This document shows, one piece after another, positions 57,003 through 64,000 of a stretch of DNA of 64,000 nt (within the stretch, counting starts at the first letter, position 1; each line of letters opens with the position of its first letter). Below the pieces are notes generated by a model. It had not been told where the DNA came from, made no database searches, and saw only the letters and a list, made by a program, of their open reading frames with translations. Origin of the DNA: Bacteroidales bacterium Phil6 (GTDB taxonomy: Bacteria; Bacteroidota; Bacteroidia; Bacteroidales; F082). Location of the stretch: assembly GCA_002633315.1 (NCBI GenBank), contig NWBN01000014.1, forward strand, positions 1 through 64,000, written 5' to 3'. The position numbers and the translations under genes are program-made.

Positions 57003-57347
57003 ATGAAAATTAGAACAATAGTAGAATTGCTTAACGGCAAAGTAGCATGCGGAGAAGAACGTCTTGACGAGGAATATGACTATGCCTTCGCATCAGATCT
57101 GATGAGCGACATTCTGACCCTCGGCGACAACAATCCTGTCATAATGACCGGATTATGCACCGTTCAGACAATAAGGACATGTGAGATGGGCAATTTAGAT
57201 GTGATAATCTTCGTAAGAAAGAAAAAACCGACGCCTGAGATGATAGAATTGGCAAAAGACAACGACATGGTACTTATCGAATGTGATTATTCCATGTTCA
57301 AGACCAGCGGCATATTATACAGCAATGGCATGTTACCTGTTTATTAA
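57003..57347 (+). CDS. DRTGG-domain protein, second copy
   Basis: 114 residues. Same fold as the product of the gene at 55248: DEEYDYAFASDLMSDILTLG, then VIMTGLCTVQTIRTCEM. The shared ASDLMSDI / ISDLLSDV core suggests duplication within the operon. 58 nt after the first ATPase gene and 16 nt before the second. Function unknown. Confidence 0.85.
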   Translation: MKIRTIVELLNGKVACGEERLDEEYDYAFASDLMSDILTLGDNNPVIMTGLCTVQTIRTCEMGNLDVIIFVRKKKPTPEMIELAKDNDMVLIECDYSMFKTSGILYSNGMLPVY

Positions 57348-57363
57348 CCATAAATCCATCATC

Positions 57364-57777
57364 ATGCACCTTGAATTTACAGTAATAGAAAACGATTTCG
57401 TCAATGCCGGTTCTGCCTCAAGTTCAATAAAAAAAACTTTGAAGCAACTTGCAGTCAACCCTTCCATAATAAAAAGAGTGGTTGTAGCTCTATACGAAGC
57501 GGAAGTCAATGCCATTGCACATGCTTATGGCGGTGTAATAACTGCCGATATAGACGCCGACAAGATAATAATGAAGGTAATAGATAAAGGACCCGGCATC
57601 CCAGATATAGAATGGGCAATGCAGGAAGGCAATTCTACGGCAAGTCCGGAAGTCAGAGATATGGGATTCGGTGCCGGCATGGGTCTTCCCAACATAAAGA
57701 AAAATGTTGACAGACTTAACGTCTCCTCTACCGTTGGAGTTGGAACGACAGTAGAAATGGAGGTTAACCTCGGTTGA
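57364..57777 (+). CDS. RsbW-like ATP-binding anti-sigma-type protein
   Basis: 137 residues from ATG 57364. HATPase_c fold of the serine-kinase anti-sigma type: N box ALYEAEVNAIAHAYGG, G1 VIDKGPGIPDIEWAM, and a GAGMGLPNIKKNVD segment. No other domain. The longer frame from 57283 overlaps the previous gene and is rejected. Second ATPase of the operon; whether it acts on a sigma factor is unknown. Confidence 0.88.
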   Translation: MHLEFTVIENDFVNAGSASSSIKKTLKQLAVNPSIIKRVVVALYEAEVNAIAHAYGGVITADIDADKIIMKVIDKGPGIPDIEWAMQEGNSTASPEVRDMGFGAGMGLPNIKKNVDRLNVSSTVGVGTTVEMEVNLG

Positions 57778-57819
57778 CAATGACAAGATAAACAAACAAG
57801 AAATGAAAACTGACCGATA

Positions 57820-59190
57820 ATGACTTTTTTTCACGCCCTTCAAATAAACGAAGATATTTGTGCCGGATGCTCTCACTGCATGAGGGTATGTCCTACCGAA
57901 GCGATAAGAGTACGTGACGGTAAAGCCAAGATATATGAAAACAGATGTATCGACTGCGGAGAATGTTTCAAGGCATGTCCTAATAAAGCCATTTATGTAA
58001 AACAAGATGACTTCAACCTGATATTCAACTATAAATGTCGCGTTGCCCTGATACCGTCGGTATTTTTGGGACAGTTTCAAAATGACATCAGCGTGTCGCG
58101 CATATATTCCATATTACAAGACATTGGCTTCACCCACGTCATAGAAACAGAAATAACCACACCGATATATACTCTCGCCAAAAACATCTATGAAAGGGAA
58201 AATCCAGACAAATATCCACTTATCTCAACATTCTGTCCTGCAATAGTCAGACTTATACAAGTCAAGTTTCCCGGTCTTGTTGACAATTTGATACCGCTTA
58301 AAGCCCCCATCGACATAACTGCCATCTATATCCGCCGCAAACTAAAGAAAGAAATGGGGTATTCTGACAATGAAATAGGAATATTTTACATAACTCCTTG
58401 CGCCGCTAAGATAGCTGCTGTAAAAAGCCCTGTAGGAGAAACAAAATCCAATGTTGATGGCGTAATTAATATGGATTCTCTGTATAACAGAGTATATATG
58501 ACCATAAAGAAACAAGGGAAAGACTATAAGGAAATGAAACTGCCAATTGCCCAGTTATCATCCGACAGTATTCTGACATCACTGACAAATGGAGAACGAA
58601 GACTGTCGATATCACGGCATTCACTTTCCATTGACGAGATACAGAATGTTATAGAATTTTTGGAAAAAGTAGAAAATGATGAGATAGAAGGAGTAAATTT
58701 CCTAGAATTAAGGGCATGTGACCAAAGCTGTCCGGGTGGAATTCTTACGTGCAACAACAGATTTCTCACCTGTGAACGCATGTTCGCTCGAGCCAAATAC
58801 GTAGCCGACAAAGAACGTAACGGGGAAATGACACGGCAAAAGGAAGTCGAAGAAGAAAAGACATATCTCATGCGCAACATGAAAGTCGGTGAAATAGAAG
58901 CTCGTTCTATGATGACACTCGACAAGGACCGCCTCAAAGCATTGGAAAAAATGAAAAGAATTGCTGAATTGAAAAAACTTCTTCCACAAATAGACTGCGG
59001 CATCTGCGGTGCTCCAAGCTGTGATGCCCTTGCTGAGGATATTGTATGCCATAATGCCGAACTTACCGACTGTGTGTTCATCCAACGCAACCTCGAGGCA
59101 AGAGGCAACATGGACCACAACGAGTCTCTAAAAATAATGGAATTAATATGGGGAAGCGAAAAAATCAAAAACTATGTAAAAAACAAATAG
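57820..59190 (+). CDS. hydS: HydS-like (sensory) [FeFe] hydrogenase homologue
   Basis: 456 residues. Two ferredoxin clusters (Cys14-24 and Cys43-53), then an H-cluster domain with STFCPAIV (136-143), TPCAAK (Cys194) and RACDQSCPGG (Cys300, Cys304), and a C-terminal PF04060-type [4Fe-4S] (Cys393, 396, 401, 418). All four H-cluster cysteines remain, but the proton-transfer cysteine is Phe138. The same position is non-cysteine in the sensory HydS of Thermotoga maritima, so slow catalysis and a sensing role are likely. Last gene of the module. Confidence 0.9.
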   Translation: MTFFHALQINEDICAGCSHCMRVCPTEAIRVRDGKAKIYENRCIDCGECFKACPNKAIYVKQDDFNLIFNYKCRVALIPSVFLGQFQNDISVSRIYSILQDIGFTHVIETEITTPIYTLAKNIYERENPDKYPLISTFCPAIVRLIQVKFPGLVDNLIPLKAPIDITAIYIRRKLKKEMGYSDNEIGIFYITPCAAKIAAVKSPVGETKSNVDGVINMDSLYNRVYMTIKKQGKDYKEMKLPIAQLSSDSILTSLTNGERRLSISRHSLSIDEIQNVIEFLEKVENDEIEGVNFLELRACDQSCPGGILTCNNRFLTCERMFARAKYVADKERNGEMTRQKEVEEEKTYLMRNMKVGEIEARSMMTLDKDRLKALEKMKRIAELKKLLPQIDCGICGAPSCDALAEDIVCHNAELTDCVFIQRNLEARGNMDHNESLKIMELIWGSEKIKNYVKNK

Positions 59191-59284
59191 CATTAACATC
59201 ATACATTGAAAATAACACAACACTACCAACATCATCAAAAATAGGATAATGTAACTATGATAATATCATAATAATCAAAACAAT

Positions 59285-60211
59285 CTAATTAGATTTATTC
59301 TCTATTCTTTGCTGTTTACGTTTTGCAAAATAATCGAATATAAAAACTATGGCAGCGCCTAACAAGGCCATAAGTAAAGCTATAAAAAACTGTTTATCCA
59401 TTGGAGGAAGTGAAAAATGATAAATCATCATATCCGGAGCAGGAGCTTTCCATGGATATACTACCGGAAGACTACCTAACATAAAACCACTCAATGCAGA
59501 TAAAGTCGCATCGCGATAATCCCGCATCAATCGTGAAAGAATATATGATATTGTAACAATGCTCACTACAGCACCTATACAAAACGGAAATAATATGCTC
59601 ATGCCATGAGCGAAAGTAGATGCCTTAGTCAAGGCCGGAATAGCCTCAGTAACTATAAGTTCATAATTACCCATCAACAACATAAGATGAGAACCTGAGA
59701 TGCCCGGAACCACCATACCTGTAGAACCCACCAAACCGCATAACACCAAATAAAAAAAGTTATCGTTATGATAAGGATTACTTTTTATTGACAGAAAAAA
59801 AGAAATAAAAACACCTATTAAAAGTATCACAATATTCTTCACATTGATTCTGTCTATAGTTTTCATGACATATACCACAGATGCCAAAATAAGACCTATG
59901 AAGAAAGCCCAACAATATATTTCATATTTGATAATAACAACTTTAAGAAGCACGGCAGTAAGTACCATACCGGCAAGAATACCCAAAAGAAGCACCGATA
60001 AAAACTTAATATCAGTATAACGAGCAAATTCAGAAAACTCTCCTTTGAGCAGAAGTTTAAAAGCCTTGATATTAAGAGATTTAATCGAATTAATAAAACG
60101 TTCGAAAACACCGACTATCAACGAGATAGTACCGCTCGAGATCGGCAAAACGTTGACAATACCCATGCTTAAACCTTTTAAAAAAAGTATAATATATTGT
60201 CGTACAGTCAT
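59285..60211 (-). CDS. DUF368 (PopT-type) polyprenyl-phosphate transporter
   Basis: 308 residues from ATG 60211; about eight membrane helices. Family motifs KGLSMGIVNVLPISSGTISL and GMVVPGISGSHLMLLMG, the two re-entrant-like PGxSG/PISSG segments. DUF368 proteins have been linked to recycling of undecaprenyl phosphate across the inner membrane. The longer frame starting with TTG at 60250 is rejected. A TAACTTTG -7 box lies at 60281-60274. Convergent with the HydS-like gene. Confidence 0.88.
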   Translation of the reverse strand: MTVRQYIILFLKGLSMGIVNVLPISSGTISLIVGVFERFINSIKSLNIKAFKLLLKGEFSEFARYTDIKFLSVLLLGILAGMVLTAVLLKVVIIKYEIYCWAFFIGLILASVVYVMKTIDRINVKNIVILLIGVFISFFLSIKSNPYHNDNFFYLVLCGLVGSTGMVVPGISGSHLMLLMGNYELIVTEAIPALTKASTFAHGMSILFPFCIGAVVSIVTISYILSRLMRDYRDATLSALSGFMLGSLPVVYPWKAPAPDMMIYHFSLPPMDKQFFIALLMALLGAAIVFIFDYFAKRKQQRIENKSN

Positions 60212-60273
60212 AATGTGCGTTTTGTCATTTCTATTATTCAACAATTTCAAAGAGAAAATGTCATATCATTTTG

Positions 60274-60281
60274 CAAAGTTA
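60274..60281 (-). promoter_or_regulatory. -7 box of the DUF368 gene
   Basis: TAACTTTG on the minus strand, 63 nt upstream of ATG 60211; no TTG partner at the usual spacing. Confidence 0.45.
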
Positions 60282-60311
60282 ATAAAAAAATAAAATAATT
60301 TAAACATAAAA

Positions 60312-61604
60312 TCATAAAACTTCTCCGTAACAATCGAAATAATCAGCCTGTATTATCTTTACATCTATAAATTCTCCTATTTCCAACTTGTTATTTTTTT
60401 TAGAAACGAGGACCTCGTCATCCACCTCCGGAGAATCATATTGTGTTCTGCCTACATAGTAATCGCCTTCTGTTCTGTCTATTAAAATTTTTTCTATTTT
60501 ACCAAGTCGTTTTGAATTAAGTTCCAAAGATATATCTTGTTGAATATCCATAAACTTACTTACGCGAGACTGTTTAACTTCATCCGATACATCATCTTGA
60601 AGTTCAAATGCAGGGGTGCCTTCTTCAGCAGAGTAGGCAAAAACTCCGGCGCGTTCAAATCTCATCTCTCTAATAAAATCGCATAATTCCTCAAACTGCG
60701 CCTCTGTCTCACCGGGAAAACCTACGATAAAAGTGCTGCGAAAAGCCACATCAGGCACAAAAGAACGCACTTTATTTACAAAAGCTATAGTTTGTTCTCT
60801 GTCGATGCCGCGACGCATGGCTTTAAGTATAGGAGTACTGATATGCTGAAGCGGCAAATCGAGATAATGACATATCTTTGGATTGTCTCGCATCAGTTCC
60901 AGCAACTCATCGGGAAAACCGAGAGGATAACCGTAATGCAAACGTATCCATTGTATTTTTTCAATAGCGCATAGTCTTTCGATAAGTTCTACGATATGAG
61001 ATTTGCCATCCATGTCATAACCATAAAACGTAAGGTCCTGAGCAATAAGAATAAGTTCTTTAACACCATTTTCGGCAAGTTTTTCAGCCTCTTGCACCAA
61101 AATATCGAGCGGCACCGATTTATGTTCGCCACGAATAATCGGGATAGCACAAAAAGAACAACGGCGATTACAACCTTCCGATATTTTCAGATAAGCATAA
61201 TGAGAAGGTGTTGAAAGCACCCTGTCGGTGCAAGGCATCAACGACATATCAGACTTCAGCAGTTCGGCAGCCACATATTGAACGGGTTCAACACCAAAGA
61301 AAGCATCAACTTCATGAATCTCCGATGACAGTTCTTTCCTATAACGTTGGGAAAGACAGCCCATGACATAAAGTTTCTTTATTTCGCCACTTTTACGAAG
61401 TTCCGCATTCTCTAAAATAACGTCTATCGACTCTTCTTTTGCATCGCCAATAAAACCACAAGTATTGACAATCACCACGTCGCATGAATCGGCAGAGTCA
61501 TATACTATGGTATAACGTTCTTTCAGCAAAGCTGCCAAATGTTCAGAATCAACTTTATTTTTAGAACAACCGAGATTAATGATATTCAATACGGGTTTCT
61601 TCAT
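60312..61604 (-). CDS. rimO: ribosomal protein S12 methylthiotransferase
   Basis: 430 residues from ATG 61604. N-terminal UPF0004 cluster cysteines 13, 49 and 83; radical-SAM motif CNRRCSFC (Cys145, 149, 152); C-terminal TRAM domain. It methylthiolates an aspartate of ribosomal protein S12. The extension to 61646 is hydrophobic and not family-like. Downstream of ftsY, as is common in Bacteroidetes. Confidence 0.96.
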   Translation of the reverse strand: MKKPVLNIINLGCSKNKVDSEHLAALLKERYTIVYDSADSCDVVIVNTCGFIGDAKEESIDVILENAELRKSGEIKKLYVMGCLSQRYRKELSSEIHEVDAFFGVEPVQYVAAELLKSDMSLMPCTDRVLSTPSHYAYLKISEGCNRRCSFCAIPIIRGEHKSVPLDILVQEAEKLAENGVKELILIAQDLTFYGYDMDGKSHIVELIERLCAIEKIQWIRLHYGYPLGFPDELLELMRDNPKICHYLDLPLQHISTPILKAMRRGIDREQTIAFVNKVRSFVPDVAFRSTFIVGFPGETEAQFEELCDFIREMRFERAGVFAYSAEEGTPAFELQDDVSDEVKQSRVSKFMDIQQDISLELNSKRLGKIEKILIDRTEGDYYVGRTQYDSPEVDDEVLVSKKNNKLEIGEFIDVKIIQADYFDCYGEVL

Positions 61605-61681
61605 AATTAAAATAATTAAACAGACGATCATGTACGACAAGTACAAAACCGTCAGTCATTTATGATATAAAACAAAACATA

Positions 61682-62638
61682 TCAATTAAATAGACTGTTA
61701 ACAAAGTCATTTCTATCAAATATCTGGAGATGGTCCATACCTTCGCCAACGCCGATATACTTAACAGGTATTTTAAATTGGTCAGATATACCAATTACCA
61801 CTCCGCCTTTTGCCGTACCGTCGAGTTTTGTCAAAGCGAGGGCATTGACTTCAGTAGCGGCGATAAACTGGCGAGCCTGTTCCACTGCATTTTGTCCTGT
61901 TGAAGCATCGAGTACCAATAGCACTTCATGCGGAGCGTCAGGAATAACCTTTTGACAGACCTTTTTAATCTTTGAAAGTTCATTCATCAGATTGACCTTA
62001 TTGTGAAGACGTCCGGCAGTATCGATGATGACGACATCGACATTTTGGGCTACAGCAGACTTGACAGTATCGAAAGCAACAGAAGCGGGGTCTGCGCCCA
62101 TGCCCTGCGACACCACAGGCACTCCTACCCGTTCTGCCCATATCTTCAACTGATCGACTGCGGCAGCACGAAAAGTATCGGAAGCTCCGAGTAAAACACT
62201 CTTGCCTGCTTTCTTAAAATTATAAGCCAACTTGCCGATAGTAGTGGTCTTGCCTACACCATTCACACCGACGACTATTATGACATAAGGTTTTTTATCC
62301 TCAGGAATGTCAAAATTAGAACCGTCACCGGAATTATTCTCCTGCAACAAAGATGTTATTTCTTCTTTAAGAATATTATTCAACTCATTAGTCCCTACAT
62401 ACTTGTCTCTTGCCACACGAGATTGTATCCTTTGGATTATTTTCAATGTCGTATCCACACCAACATCTGATGACACCAACACCTCTTCCAGATTATCAAG
62501 CACCTCATCGTCCACCTTTGATTTTCCCAGAATAGCCTTAGAGATACGATCGAAAACATTATTACGAGTCTTTTCCAACCCTTTTTCAAGGTCTTCCTTT
62601 TTTTCTTTATCTTTTTTAAAAAATGAAAAAAGCCCCAT
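61682..62638 (-). CDS. ftsY: signal recognition particle receptor FtsY
   Basis: 318 residues: short charged N-terminus (MGLFSFFKKDKEKKED), the helical N domain, and the G domain with P-loop GVNGVGKTT (124-132), DTFRAAAVDQL, DTAGR and TKLDGTAKGG. It docks SRP-bound ribosomes at the inner membrane. The acidic A domain of proteobacteria is absent, normal for this phylum. A TAACTTTG -7 box lies at 62666-62659. Confidence 0.98.
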   Translation of the reverse strand: MGLFSFFKKDKEKKEDLEKGLEKTRNNVFDRISKAILGKSKVDDEVLDNLEEVLVSSDVGVDTTLKIIQRIQSRVARDKYVGTNELNNILKEEITSLLQENNSGDGSNFDIPEDKKPYVIIVVGVNGVGKTTTIGKLAYNFKKAGKSVLLGASDTFRAAAVDQLKIWAERVGVPVVSQGMGADPASVAFDTVKSAVAQNVDVVIIDTAGRLHNKVNLMNELSKIKKVCQKVIPDAPHEVLLVLDASTGQNAVEQARQFIAATEVNALALTKLDGTAKGGVVIGISDQFKIPVKYIGVGEGMDHLQIFDRNDFVNSLFN

Positions 62639-62658
62639 AGTTCTTATTTTTATTTATG

Positions 62659-62666
62659 CAAAGTTA
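62659..62666 (-). promoter_or_regulatory. -7 box of ftsY
   Basis: TAACTTTG on the minus strand, 21 nt upstream of the ATG; a TTG lies 17 nt further upstream (62686-62684), slightly short. Confidence 0.5.
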
Positions 62667-62860
62667 CTAATATTTTTTAATATCAAGACAAACAACACCA
62701 TTTTTTATCGATGCAGCTGACGACAACAATAAAAATAATGATGAAACTCAAGTATTGTTAAACAATTAATATTATAAAAGCGCAAAGAAGATATTATGAC
62801 GATAACATAAAAATCAACTACGAAACAATAACATTCTATAATTGAGATAAAACCAAAAAA

Positions 62861-62884
62861 GCTCTCTCGTCGTAACGAGAAAGC
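62861..62884 (-). terminator. terminator after the rpmG-DUF4295 pair
   Basis: Stem GCTTTCTCGT / ACGAGAGAGC on the minus strand (one wobble), 4-nt loop, followed by TTTTTT. Separates DUF4295 from ftsY. Confidence 0.8.
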
Positions 62885-62910
62885 CATAGATTATCATGAA
62901 TAACGAAGTA

Positions 62911-63063
62911 TTAATTTTTTGAGATAAACTCCTGTGCTGCATCGATAGGAACGATAGTTTCATCGAAATAGTAAGCACCGGTTTTCTCAGATCTTTTCAT
63001 CAATACGACCTTCGTATATTCTTTACCGGAAGTACGCAATGTAGCAACAACTTTCTTTGCCAT
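62911..63063 (-). CDS. DUF4295 small protein
   Basis: 50 residues starting MAKKVVATLRTSGKEYTKVV and ending AAQEFISKN. DUF4295 is a Bacteroidetes-specific small basic protein always encoded next to rpmG; a ribosome-associated role is likely but unproven. It starts 12 nt after the rpmG stop and is cotranscribed with it. Confidence 0.9.
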   Translation of the reverse strand: MAKKVVATLRTSGKEYTKVVLMKRSEKTGAYYFDETIVPIDAAQEFISKN

Positions 63064-63075
63064 AACTATATAATA

Positions 63076-63264
63076 TTATTTAATTTCTTTATGAAGTGTC
63101 ATTTTCTTAAGGATTGGATTATATTTCATAAGTTCCAATCTTTCCGGGGTATTTTTCTTATTTTTAGTAGTAACATAACGTGATGTTCCCGGAACACCTG
63201 ACTTCTTCTGTTCAGTGCACTCTAAAATAACCTGGATACGTGCATCTTTAGTCTTTTTTGCCAT
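63076..63264 (-). CDS. rpmG: 50S ribosomal protein L33
   Basis: 62 residues: [20 protein letters not shown], then [22 protein letters not shown], the L33 signature. It has lost the Cys pairs of zinc-type L33 (only one Cys). In many Bacteroidetes rpmB lies directly upstream; here the upstream gap of 122 nt holds only a promoter. Confidence 0.96.
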   Translation of the reverse strand: MAKKTKDARIQVILECTEQKKSGVPGTSRYVTTKNKKNTPERLELMKYNPILKKMTLHKEIK

Positions 63265-63290
63265 CTCGATCTCCTTTCAAAATTTGGTTG

Positions 63291-63320
63291 CAAAGGTACA
63301 AAAAACTTTTCAATAATCAA
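63291..63320 (-). promoter_or_regulatory. promoter of rpmG-DUF4295
   Basis: Minus strand: TTG (63320-63318), 19 nt, TACCTTTG (63298-63291), full consensus, 27 nt upstream of the rpmG ATG. Confidence 0.8.
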
Positions 63321-63386
63321 TATTTTTTGTCTTAAATTTTAATCTTTTGCACCTTTACTTCCATTTTATTGATTTTCAAAAACTTA

Positions 63387-64000
63387 TTATTCTTTATTAA
63401 TAATAGCGTTAACTATTTTCAATATCTCAGTTTCTTTCTCCATGGCTGCAATCTCGATTTTGGCACCCTGAGCCACCATATTGTCAGCGAACTCGCGGTC
63501 ATTAATACCTGCAGCATTTATTTTGACATTGAGATAAGCACCCATGACGGCAGTACGGCAGCACATAGCTCCGACGCCTGCATCTGACACCGAGGCAGGA
63601 TTACCTGTCTTAGCCATTGCCTCAACGACTTCAAAAGCCGAGAATGCCACATTCATAACCTTGAAAGGTATCTCTATTGCATACTTAGATGCTGCTTCCA
63701 AAGCCGCTTTGCGAGCGTTTTTCTCTTCTTCCGTCTTCTTAGGCATGCCAAGAGCATCCATAATCTTATTGAATGCATTAGTATCTTCATCGACGAGGAA
63801 CAACAGTTGATCTTTTATAGCCTGACCTTTTTCCGCCCATTTTGAAAATTCCTCCCATCGTTCATCCCAGCCGGCTTTATGTGAAGACAAATTGGCCACC
63901 ATGGTTCCCAAAGAAGCACCGAGAGCACCGACATAAGCAGATATAGAACCACCACCGGGTGCCGGACTTTCGCTTGCAGTCTCGTTGGCGAAGCCGGTAC
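63387..64000 (-). CDS. formimidoyltetrahydrofolate cyclodeaminase domain (FTCD), 5' end outside window
   Basis: Partial: 204 residues to the window edge. The frame continues past the internal ATG at 63911 into NETASESPAPGGGSISAY, the start of the cyclodeaminase domain, then ANLSSHKAGWDERWEEF and VDEDTNAFNKIM. In Bacteroidetes this is usually the C-terminal half of a bifunctional glutamate formimidoyltransferase-cyclodeaminase of histidine degradation, which recycles formimino groups to methenyl-THF. Whether the N-terminal half is fused cannot be seen here. Confidence 0.93.
   Translation of the reverse strand, partial: TGFANETASESPAPGGGSISAYVGALGASLGTMVANLSSHKAGWDERWEEFSKWAEKGQAIKDQLLFLVDEDTNAFNKIMDALGMPKKTEEEKNARKAALEAASKYAIEIPFKVMNVAFSAFEVVEAMAKTGNPASVSDAGVGAMCCRTAVMGAYLNVKINAAGINDREFADNMVAQGAKIEIAAMEKETEILKIVNAIINKE

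Overview
The window comes from the chromosome of an AT-rich, anaerobic, fermentative member of the Bacteroidetes, most probably order Bacteroidales. Evidence: a Bacteroidales-like 16S rRNA fragment; many copies of the Bacteroidetes promoter (TTG, about 19 nt, TAnnTTTG); lineage-typical genes (Porin_10, BT_3928, DUF1599, DUF4295, RlmD, a LysM/LppC-like protein); two proteins with type IX secretion (T9SS) sorting tails; and an anaerobic toolkit (class III ribonucleotide reductase, bifurcating [FeFe] hydrogenase, NfnAB-like fusion, PPDK, PEP carboxykinase). Genus cannot be resolved from sequence reading alone. No tRNA, IS element, prophage or CRISPR array was seen.

Layout. 1-1,106: 5' part of a 16S rRNA gene on the minus strand, with promoter and a pyrimidine-rich flank. 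1.1-10.2 kb: putative porin, DjlA-like co-chaperone, PPDK, a small membrane protein, a lipid A-type acyltransferase and PEP carboxykinase. 10.4-18.0 kb, minus: dnaN, plsY, prmA, tpiA, a frameshifted pseudogene, a lone DppB-type permease, BT_3928 and DUF1599. 18.1-19.8 kb, plus: folP and the c-di-AMP synthase cdaA. 19.9-29.8 kb, minus: lipoprotein, topoisomerase IV A, BatA-like VWA protein, glutamate dehydrogenase, YwqK-repeat lipoprotein and LysM protein. 30-41 kb: rlmD, aroK, yidC, pyrG, a PPDK-like protein lacking the PEP domain, nrdG and nrdD. 41.2-46.6 kb, minus: a cobalamin-riboswitch operon encoding two T9SS-secreted proteins, a BtuB-like receptor and a BtuG-like lipoprotein. 47-54.9 kb, minus: YwqK protein, NfnAB-like fusion and the HydABC hydrogenase with an accessory [2Fe-2S] protein. 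55.2-59.2 kb, plus: a six-gene module (two DRTGG proteins, a PHP protein, two HATPase proteins and a HydS-like hydrogenase homologue) divergent from the hydrogenase operon. 59.3-64 kb, minus: DUF368 transporter, rimO, ftsY, DUF4295, rpmG and the 3' part of a formimidoyl-THF cyclodeaminase gene.

Functionally, PPDK and PckA interconvert PEP with pyruvate and oxaloacetate. HydABC and the Nfn-like protein balance ferredoxin, NADH, NADPH and H2, and the divergent HydS-like module looks like their sensing and signalling partner. The B12 operon looks like a complete outer-surface capture and import unit, including a tandem-repeat protein of unknown function. The items most worth a second look are that B12 operon, the HydS/DRTGG/PHP/HATPase module and the PPDK-like protein without a PEP domain.
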